A DNA stretch of 10,952 nucleotides from Bacteroidales bacterium (GTDB lineage Bacteria; Bacteroidota; Bacteroidia; Bacteroidales; UBA932), in contig JAFVDC010000213.1 of the NCBI GenBank assembly GCA_017478685.1, positions 1-10,952 on the forward strand. Reading direction: 5' to 3'. The notes beneath the pieces were generated by a model, which did no database searches, was not told where the DNA came from, and saw nothing but the letters and a program-made list of their open reading frames with translations. Made by a program: the position numbers and the translations under genes. This document shows, piece by piece, positions 6,380-10,952 of the stretch (within the stretch, counting starts at the first letter, position 1; each line of letters starts with the position of its first letter).

Positions 6380-7474
6380 CTATAACGTTTTTGCAAATTC
6401 CGTAAGTGCCATGGCATAGGAGCTCCAACTGAGGAGCTTGCCCTGGCGCACCATGGCCTTGACGCATCTTTCGCGGATGGAGTCGTCGGCGAAAAACCTG
6501 AGGATTTCCGCGCGCACGACGTCAGGGTCCGGGCTGGATGCGACAATTCCCGTGCCAGTGTCTCCTACTTCGGCCTTGAGACCGCCAACATCAGTGACCA
6601 GCATGGGCACCTGGAAGTGGCAGGCGATTGCGCTGACACCGCTTTGGGTGGCGCTGCGGTAAGGGAGCACCACAAGGTCGGATTCGGAGAAATATTTCTT
6701 GACCTCGGAATCCCTCACATAGCCCTCGTAGACCTCTATGCGGTCTTTTCCGGGAATGGTGTCTATGATACGGGCGTATTTCTCAAAGGAGCCGTAGCAT
6801 TCCCCGGCAATTATGAGCCTGTAGTCCTCCGGGAGGTCACGGAATGCCTCCAGGAGTATGTCCAGCCCCTTGTATTCCCTTATGAGGCCGAAGAAAAGAA
6901 GGGTCTTCTTGCCGGCATCCTTCCTTGGAAGCTTTTCCCCGAAGTGGGTGTACATGGGGTGCTGCTTCACTATGTGATGGGCAAGTGGCCTTAGCCGAAG
7001 GAGGTCGTCCTCCACGCTTGGCGACATGCACATGTAGCCGTCACATGCCCGCAGGAACCACTTTGTGAGCGGAATGTCAAACCAGTGGGGCTCATGCGGA
7101 ACCACGTTGTGAAGGAGCCCGAGGACCTTTTTGACTCCGCTTCTTCTGGCAACGAAGGACAGCGGAAGGGCAAACCAGCTCATCCAGTAAGGGAGGATGA
7201 GGACGTCCGGCTTCCAGTTATGGATGGAGATGGCCGTCCTCATCCAGGTGAAGGGATTCATGGTGTCCAGCATTGCGCTTGACTCCACCTTGACGGCCTC
7301 GTCTTCCGGGGTAACGTACTGGGTTTTGCCGGGGAAGAAGAAAGAGGGGTACTGCCTTGTGAAATTCCACGCCTTTACTATATGACATTTTCCCAGCTCC
7401 TGCAAAAGAGATGCATTGAACTGGGAAATGCCACCCCTGAACGGGTAGAAACATGATAGCAGGGCGATGCGCAT
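6380..7474 (-). CDS. Glycosyltransferase, GT-B fold, family 4-like
   Basis: This 364-residue cytoplasmic enzyme is likely to transfer a sugar from an activated donor to a glycan or lipid acceptor of the cell envelope. The N-terminal acceptor domain opens MRIALLSCFYPFRGGISQFN, whose Gly-rich loop (GGIS) is typical of GT4. The C-terminal donor domain begins near residue 190 with LLFFGLIREYKGLDILLEAF and continues to YRLIIAGE and the donor-site region VLPYRSATQSGVSAI (269-283). The usual E-x7-E motif is not present: SATQSG and HFQVPMLVTDVGG occupy that site, a variant found in some GT4 subgroups. No membrane span is visible. It lies 15 bp after the OmpH-like gene and 2 bp before the LysM gene, a setting suggesting envelope glycan synthesis. 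Acceptor and donor cannot be read from sequence. Confidence 0.9.
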   Translation of the reverse strand: MRIALLSCFYPFRGGISQFNASLLQELGKCHIVKAWNFTRQYPSFFFPGKTQYVTPEDEAVKVESSAMLDTMNPFTWMRTAISIHNWKPDVLILPYWMSWFALPLSFVARRSGVKKVLGLLHNVVPHEPHWFDIPLTKWFLRACDGYMCMSPSVEDDLLRLRPLAHHIVKQHPMYTHFGEKLPRKDAGKKTLLFFGLIREYKGLDILLEAFRDLPEDYRLIIAGECYGSFEKYARIIDTIPGKDRIEVYEGYVRDSEVKKYFSESDLVVLPYRSATQSGVSAIACHFQVPMLVTDVGGLKAEVGDTGTGIVASSPDPDVVRAEILRFFADDSIRERCVKAMVRQGKLLSWSSYAMALTEFAKTL

Positions 7475-7489
7475 GGCAGGGCCTTTTCT

Positions 7490-8104
7490 TTATTTCTTGG
7501 AAGCTTCCTTAGTCTTGATATAGGCGGCGTTAAGGCCTGCAAGGAGGTCTTCCGTAATGTCCAGACGGGGGTCACCGGTGACAACGGGAGTGGAGAGGAT
7601 GGGGCCTGCGGTGGTGAGGATAAGGGCGTACTGGTGATCTGCGTTGTACTCCTGCACATACTCAGAGATTGCGTTTGCAATCTGGTTCATCATAACCTGC
7701 TGTTCCTCGCTCATTTCCTGCTGCTTGCGCATTACATACTGCTGGTAGTCCTGCTGCTGCTGCTGGATTTTCTGGTACTGGGCCTGGGCAACGGAGTTGG
7801 TGAGGAGGCCTTTGTCCACCTTGTTCTGGAAATCCGCCATGTCCTTTTCCAGTTTCTTGCCGCGGCGGTCGATTTCGGCCTGGATGCCGGAAGTCTTGGT
7901 CTCGAACACGGAATTGAGGTCATTGGCCATGTCGTAGCCTTCCATGACTTTGTCCATGTTGAAGAATACGATGCTGCCGGCTACTGCGGTGCTGTCCTCT
8001 GCGGAGGCTGCGGCTGCAGGGGCTGCTGCCTGGTTCTGGTTGCAGGACGCTGCAAGAGCCATGACAGCGACGAGGCCTGCGATGATGCTGATGTTCTTTT
8101 TCAT
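7490..8104 (-). CDS. OmpH/Skp-like lipoprotein
   Basis: This 204-residue protein belongs by pattern to the OmpH/Skp family of periplasmic chaperones that hold unfolded outer-membrane proteins. Unlike classical Skp it has a lipobox, LAASC, with Cys21 as the expected lipidation site, followed by an Ala/Gln-rich low-complexity stretch (22-40). The family start IVFFNMDKVMEGYD is at about 45-58. A long coiled-coil arm (about 60-150) holds a Gln-rich segment with five consecutive CAG codons (plus-strand CTG repeats at 7751-7765). The C-terminal part (ISEYVQEYNADHQYALILT) forms the conserved beta-strand region, and TEDLLAGLNAAY follows. It lies 38 bp after pdxJ with its own promoter-like element. 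Whether it is a true chaperone or a structural lipoprotein is uncertain. Confidence 0.85.
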   Translation of the reverse strand: MKKNISIIAGLVAVMALAASCNQNQAAAPAAAASAEDSTAVAGSIVFFNMDKVMEGYDMANDLNSVFETKTSGIQAEIDRRGKKLEKDMADFQNKVDKGLLTNSVAQAQYQKIQQQQQDYQQYVMRKQQEMSEEQQVMMNQIANAISEYVQEYNADHQYALILTTAGPILSTPVVTGDPRLDITEDLLAGLNAAYIKTKEASKK

Positions 8105-8133
8105 TATTGCGTTTTAAAATTTTGTCAAGTTTG

Positions 8134-8141
8134 CAAAGATA
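8134..8141 (-). promoter_or_regulatory. Promoter -7 element before the OmpH-like gene
   Basis: Minus-strand TATCTTTG fits the Bacteroidota TAnnTTTG element, 29 bp before the ATG at 8104, in the 38-bp gap after pdxJ. The predicted start would be near 8127. A proper TTTG at -33 is lacking; TTAC lies about 20 bp upstream, inside the end of pdxJ. The element suggests the genes from here down can be expressed independently of pdxJ. Confidence 0.5.
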
Positions 8142-8142
8142 A

Positions 8143-8865
8143 CTATTTTTTGCGGATTTCCGTAAGGTAGGCCTTAATAGTTTCACGGAGGCCAAGATAC
8201 AGGGCGTCGCTTATGAGGGCGTGGCCGATTGACACCTCATCTGTCCAGGGAATGGTGCGGATGAAGTAATTGAGGTTCTCAAGGGAAAGGTCATGCCCGG
8301 CGTTTAGCCCCAGGTGGGACTCCCTTGCCGCCATGGCGGTTTCAAGGTAGGGGGCGATGGCCGTCTCAGGGTCCTTGGGGTAGTTTTCGGCATAGGCCGC
8401 GGTGTAAAGCTCAACTCTGTCGGCGCCGCACTTTGCCGCGCCGAAAGCCATTTCCGGGATGGGGTCTATGAAGATGGAGGTGCGGATGCCCTTAGACTTG
8501 AAAGTTTTGCAAAGGTCCGTGAGGAGGGCCTCATTCTTGATGGTGTCCCATCCGGCGTTGGAGGTGATGGCATTGTGGCCGTCCGGCACCAGCGTAACCT
8601 GGTCCGGGACCACTTCCAGCACAAGGTCCACGAAACTTTGAACGGTGGGGTTGCCCTCTATGTTGAATTCCGTCTTGATGATGGGGCGGATCTGCCGGAC
8701 ATCGGCGTACCTTATGTGGCGTTCGTCCGGGCGGGGATGCACCGTAATGCCTTCTGCGCCGAATTCCTCGCAGCGGACGGCGGCCAGCGCAACGTCCGGG
8801 ACGGAGCCACCGCGCGCATTGCGGATGGTGGCGATTTTATTGATATTTACGCTTAAACGAGTCAT
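8143..8865 (-). CDS. pdxJ: Pyridoxine 5'-phosphate synthase
   Basis: This 240-residue TIM-barrel enzyme condenses 3-amino-2-oxopropyl phosphate (from the PdxA reaction) with 1-deoxy-D-xylulose 5-phosphate to make pyridoxine 5'-phosphate in the DXP-dependent vitamin B6 route. Family motifs in order are LSVNINKIATIRNARGG (4-20), GITVHPRPDERHIR (39-52, with His43 at the known active-site position), KTEFNIEGN (64-72, active-site Glu70), VTLVPDG, LNAGHDLSLENL and the phosphate-site segment EVSIGHALISDALYLGL near the end. Length matches the family. The start ATG at 8865 gives the standard N-terminus MTRLSVNINK. It diverges from nadK across 81 bp and is the first gene of the long minus-strand series. 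Confidence 0.97.
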   Translation of the reverse strand: MTRLSVNINKIATIRNARGGSVPDVALAAVRCEEFGAEGITVHPRPDERHIRYADVRQIRPIIKTEFNIEGNPTVQSFVDLVLEVVPDQVTLVPDGHNAITSNAGWDTIKNEALLTDLCKTFKSKGIRTSIFIDPIPEMAFGAAKCGADRVELYTAAYAENYPKDPETAIAPYLETAMAARESHLGLNAGHDLSLENLNYFIRTIPWTDEVSIGHALISDALYLGLRETIKAYLTEIRKK

Positions 8866-8884
8866 GTCTGTACCATTTACTTCG

Positions 8885-8892
8885 CAAAATTA
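8885..8892 (-). promoter_or_regulatory. Promoter -7 element of pdxJ
   Basis: Minus-strand TAATTTTG matches TAnnTTTG, 19 bp before the pdxJ ATG. That gives a predicted start near 8878 and a leader of only about 13 nt. The -33 region (around 8912) is just CTTTT-like. It forms one arm of an inverted repeat with the nadK element. Confidence 0.6.
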
Positions 8893-8914
8893 AGGATTTT
8901 TCTAAGAAAAGTGT

Positions 8915-8922
8915 TAATTTTG
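8915..8922 (+). promoter_or_regulatory. Promoter -7 element of nadK
   Basis: TAATTTTG matches the Bacteroidota -7 consensus 24 bp before the nadK ATG, and the predicted start is near 8929. The -33 region (about 8891-8897) has no good TTTG. An AGGA at 8937-8940, 6 nt before the ATG, is a possible ribosome-binding site, which is uncommon in this phylum. Confidence 0.6.
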
Positions 8923-8946
8923 GCGTCTGATTCTTTAGGAACACTT

Positions 8947-9771
8947 ATGAAAATCGGATATTTCATCTTGAACGATTCCATTCGCCGGGACTCCCGCATG
9001 GCCGCCCTGGTGAAGGACTTGGAAGACGCCACCTTCGAGGTCTATGAGATAAAATCCAAGGCCGATGTCCGCCCGGAAACAGACCTTGTGCTTTCCATGG
9101 GCGGAGACGGAACCTTCCTCAGCGCAGCCCACACGGTGGCCGATATCGGCCTGCCGGTGCTTGGCGTCAATTTCGGCCGAATTGGTTTCCTCTGCGAAAA
9201 CCGCCCGGAGGCCGTGAAGAAAGCGCTTGTGGAGGGAGACTTCTCCATAGAATACCGTACGGTGCTCAACGCTACGCTTAAGGGCCCGGAGGCCAGGAAG
9301 TCTATCGGCCTTCTCCCCTATTCCGTAAACGAGGTTGCGCTTCACCGCAGCGGGTCTTCCGTGCTTGGAATCCACGTGAGCGTAAACGGGGAGCCACTTC
9401 CCACCTATTGGGCCGACGGCATCCTTGTGGCAACGCCTTCAGGCTCAACCGCTTATTCGCTGTCGGTTGGCGGCCCCATCTGTATGCCGGACACCAAGGT
9501 GCTGGTTCTGGCCCCTATTTCCCCCCACAACCTCAACGTGAGGCCTATAGTAATCCCTGAATCGGCCAAGATAGACATATCTTTCGAGTCCCGTGACGGC
9601 CGCGCCACCATGTCCATGGACAACCGCGTGGTGGAAATCCAGCCGGAATGGACAATTCATGTGGAGATGGCACAGTTTTCGCTTAAACGAGTCCGGCTCC
9701 CCGAGTCCGGGTTTGTGAAGGCCCTCACCTCACGCCTTTTCTGGGGAGAAGACATGCGAAACAACGAATAA
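8947..9771 (+). CDS. nadK: NAD kinase
   Basis: This 274-residue cytoplasmic kinase phosphorylates NAD to NADP, setting the NADP(H) pool used by biosynthesis and by thioredoxin reductase. The signature GGDGTFL is at residues 52-58, where the Asp is the catalytic base in the family. GVNFGRIGFL follows at 73-82 and the NE motif (SVNEVALHR) has Asn128-Glu129. The glycine-rich TPSGSTAYSLSVGGPI segment at 163-178 forms part of the NAD site. An in-frame GTG lies at 8911, but it would place the start upstream of the predicted promoter -7 element and add 12 residues foreign to the family. The ATG at 8947 (MKIGYFILND) is therefore chosen. It is followed after 7 bp by uppS, so the two are likely co-transcribed. 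Confidence 0.97.
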   Translation: MKIGYFILNDSIRRDSRMAALVKDLEDATFEVYEIKSKADVRPETDLVLSMGGDGTFLSAAHTVADIGLPVLGVNFGRIGFLCENRPEAVKKALVEGDFSIEYRTVLNATLKGPEARKSIGLLPYSVNEVALHRSGSSVLGIHVSVNGEPLPTYWADGILVATPSGSTAYSLSVGGPICMPDTKVLVLAPISPHNLNVRPIVIPESAKIDISFESRDGRATMSMDNRVVEIQPEWTIHVEMAQFSLKRVRLPESGFVKALTSRLFWGEDMRNNE

Positions 9772-9778
9772 GACGGTT

Positions 9779-10477
9779 ATGGAAAGGATACCGCAGCACG
9801 TATCTATAATCATGGACGGCAACGGCAGGTGGGCAAAGGCCCGCGGCCGTGAGCGCGTTTTCGGCCACATGGAGGGCGTTGAAAGCGTCCGCGCCTGCCT
9901 TGAGTATGCAGTGGAAAAGGGCATCAAGTACCTCTCCCTCTACGCTTTCTCAGAGGAAAACTGGAACAGGCCCAAGGATGAAGTCATGACCCTCATGGAG
10001 CTCATGATGAAGTCCATGAAAAACGAAATCGGCCGGTTCATGAAGTACAACATCCGCTTTGTGGTGCTTGGCAACAGGGCCAGGCTATCGGACAGCCTCA
10101 ACGCCGCCATAGACTCCATGATGGAGGAAACTTCCGGGAACACCGGCACCACCTGCGTGGTTTTCTTAAGCTACAGCGGCAAGTGGGACATCCTCCAGGC
10201 CATGAAAAAGGCCGCGGCGCAGTTATCGGCCAAGGAAATTGAAAACCTTGAAATCCAGGACTTTGACAAATACCTTGTGACGGCCGGGATCCCGGACCCG
10301 GACCTCCTTATCCGCACTTCCGGGGAAATCCGCATCTCCAACTACCTCCTATGGCAGTGCGCCTACACGGAGTTCTACTTCACGGACGTGCTGTGGCCGG
10401 ATTTCCGCAAGCCGCAGTTCCAGGAGGCGCTGGACGAATATGCCCGCCGTGACCGCCGTTATGGTAAAGTCAAATAA
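9779..10477 (+). CDS. uppS: Undecaprenyl diphosphate synthase (cis-prenyltransferase)
   Basis: This 232-residue enzyme adds isopentenyl units in cis to farnesyl diphosphate, making the C55 lipid carrier for peptidoglycan and surface glycans at the inner face of the membrane. IIMDGNGRWAKARG at residues 10-23 includes the catalytic Asp13. GHMEGVESVR and YAFSEENWNRP follow. Near the C-terminus LIRTSGEIRISNYLLWQ and the AYTEFYFTDVLWPDF segment form the binding site for the diphosphate of IPP. Small variations such as SYSGKWDI for the more common NYGGR-type segment are within the family range. It is slightly shorter than E. coli UppS (253), mostly at the termini. It sits 7 bp after nadK and 35 bp before bamA. 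Confidence 0.97.
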   Translation: MERIPQHVSIIMDGNGRWAKARGRERVFGHMEGVESVRACLEYAVEKGIKYLSLYAFSEENWNRPKDEVMTLMELMMKSMKNEIGRFMKYNIRFVVLGNRARLSDSLNAAIDSMMEETSGNTGTTCVVFLSYSGKWDILQAMKKAAAQLSAKEIENLEIQDFDKYLVTAGIPDPDLLIRTSGEIRISNYLLWQCAYTEFYFTDVLWPDFRKPQFQEALDEYARRDRRYGKVK

Positions 10478-10484
10478 ATATTGT

Positions 10485-10492
10485 TAACTTTG
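10485..10492 (+). promoter_or_regulatory. Possible promoter -7 element before bamA
   Basis: TAACTTTG, in the 35-bp gap after uppS, fits TAnnTTTG. The predicted start would be near 10499, giving a leader of about 14 nt to the GTG at 10513. No clear -33 TTTG is present, the equivalent place being inside the end of uppS. bamA may thus have both read-through and its own expression. Confidence 0.5.
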
Positions 10493-10512
10493 CAGGATAG
10501 ATTTTTTCAGCT

Positions 10513-10952
10513 GTGAGAAGACTCATACTAATAATAGCCGCGCTGGCACTCTCCACTTTTTCACTTCATGCCCAGGGAGGCGTGGACATCGACTACGCCC
10601 ATCCTCGGAAGTTCGCGGTGGGCGGTGTCGGCGTAGAAGGCAACGTGTATTTCAGTGAAAACCAGATTCTCCAGCTCACAGGCCTCAGGAAGGGCATGGA
10701 AGTTACCGTCCCCGGAGACGACATCACCGGAATAGTGAAGCGCCTTGTGGCCCAGAGATACTTCGAGGACGTGGAGGTAAGGATAGACTCCCTCAACGCC
10801 CAGGCCGACACCGCATGGTTCAAGGTTGTAATCCGCGAGCGCCCGCGCGTTTCCCGCTGGACATATACCGGAGTCAAGTCCGGAGAGAAGAAAGACCTCC
10901 AGGAAAGGCTCAACCTCCGTCCCGGCCGCGAATTCTCCGACTATGTGAGGAA
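10513..10952 (+). CDS. bamA: Outer-membrane assembly factor BamA, N-terminal part (runs off right edge)
   Basis: Partial gene: 146 codons plus two bases from a GTG start. The frame begins just after a TAG at 10498-10500, and the GTG is the only usual start codon until far inside the protein. The translation opens with a signal peptide (MRRLILIIAALALSTFSLHA, cleavage expected before Gln21). POTRA-type sequence then follows, such as VGGVGVEGNVYFSENQILQLTGLRKGMEV and VKRLVAQRYFEDVEVRID, and later VIRERPRVSRWTYTGVKS with LNLRPGREFSD, marking the start of a second POTRA domain. BamA inserts beta-barrel proteins into the outer membrane, with BamD (3094-3879) as partner. Position after uppS is the usual one. 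The barrel domain is outside the window, so the call rests on the POTRA pattern and context. Confidence 0.9.
   Translation, partial: MRRLILIIAALALSTFSLHAQGGVDIDYAHPRKFAVGGVGVEGNVYFSENQILQLTGLRKGMEVTVPGDDITGIVKRLVAQRYFEDVEVRIDSLNAQADTAWFKVVIRERPRVSRWTYTGVKSGEKKDLQERLNLRPGREFSDYVR

Noticed and set aside
6378..6467. Upstream extension of the LysM gene by 30 codons
   Set aside because: It lies within the glycosyltransferase gene and would bury the signal peptide; the ATG at 6377 is the natural start.
7751..7765. CTG trinucleotide run as a possible phase-variable repeat
   Set aside because: Five units only, in frame (poly-Gln in the OmpH-like coiled coil); slippage would add or remove residues without switching the gene.
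8314..8856. Plus-strand open frame of 180 codons opposite pdxJ
   Set aside because: pdxJ is unmistakable on the other strand and this frame has no motifs.
8911..8946. GTG start for nadK, 12 codons upstream
   Set aside because: It overlaps the likely promoter -7 element and is not family-like; the ATG at 8947 is preceded by AGGA and gives the normal N-terminus.
8850..9693. 14-bp direct repeat CGCTTAAACGAGTC at 8850-8863 and 9680-9693
   Set aside because: Both copies lie in well-conserved coding sequence on different strands and frames; two copies 830 bp apart look coincidental.

Overview
The window reads as a housekeeping stretch of a Bacteroidota chromosome, most likely from the order Bacteroidales. 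Three things support this. The omega subunit is of the long type typical of the phylum. Several gene starts are preceded by TAnnTTTG, the -7 element of Bacteroidota sigma factors. The neighbourhoods pdxJ/nadK, uppS-bamA and bamD-rpoZ are ones I associate with this group. Base composition is fairly GC-rich for the group, and most starts lack a clear Shine-Dalgarno site, as expected. I cannot name a genus from the sequence.

Layout. Positions 1-477 (minus) hold the N-terminal part of NADP/NAD glutamate dehydrogenase, driven by a well-formed promoter at 512-542. From 8865 down to 569 there is one long, tightly packed minus-strand series: pdxJ (vitamin B6 synthesis), an OmpH/Skp-like lipoprotein, a family-4 glycosyltransferase, a secreted LysM protein with a periplasmic-binding-like domain, trxB (thioredoxin reductase), bamD (outer-membrane assembly lipoprotein), rpoZ (RNA polymerase omega), recN (DNA repair) and a PerR/Fur-type regulator. 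Most junctions are 2-15 bp or overlaps. The one large gap (2975-3093, before rpoZ) carries a 61-nt imperfect hairpin. On the plus strand, diverging from pdxJ across an 81-bp gap with back-to-back promoter elements, are nadK (NAD kinase), uppS (undecaprenyl diphosphate synthase) and the start of bamA, which runs off the right edge.

How it fits together. Two themes dominate. One is cell-envelope building: the lipid carrier enzyme UppS, the BamA barrel, the BamD lipoprotein, a Skp-like chaperone, a LysM wall-binding protein and a glycosyltransferase. The other is redox and damage handling: NADP supply from NadK, NADPH use by TrxB, RecN repair, and a peroxide-sensor-like PerR. There is no mobile element, CRISPR array, RNA gene or phage signature, and no clear candidate for a wholly new system. 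The points most worth a second look are the hairpin before rpoZ, the cysteine-free PerR-like protein with its metal-sensing residues intact, the palindromic divergent promoter region, and the LysM/binding-protein fusion.
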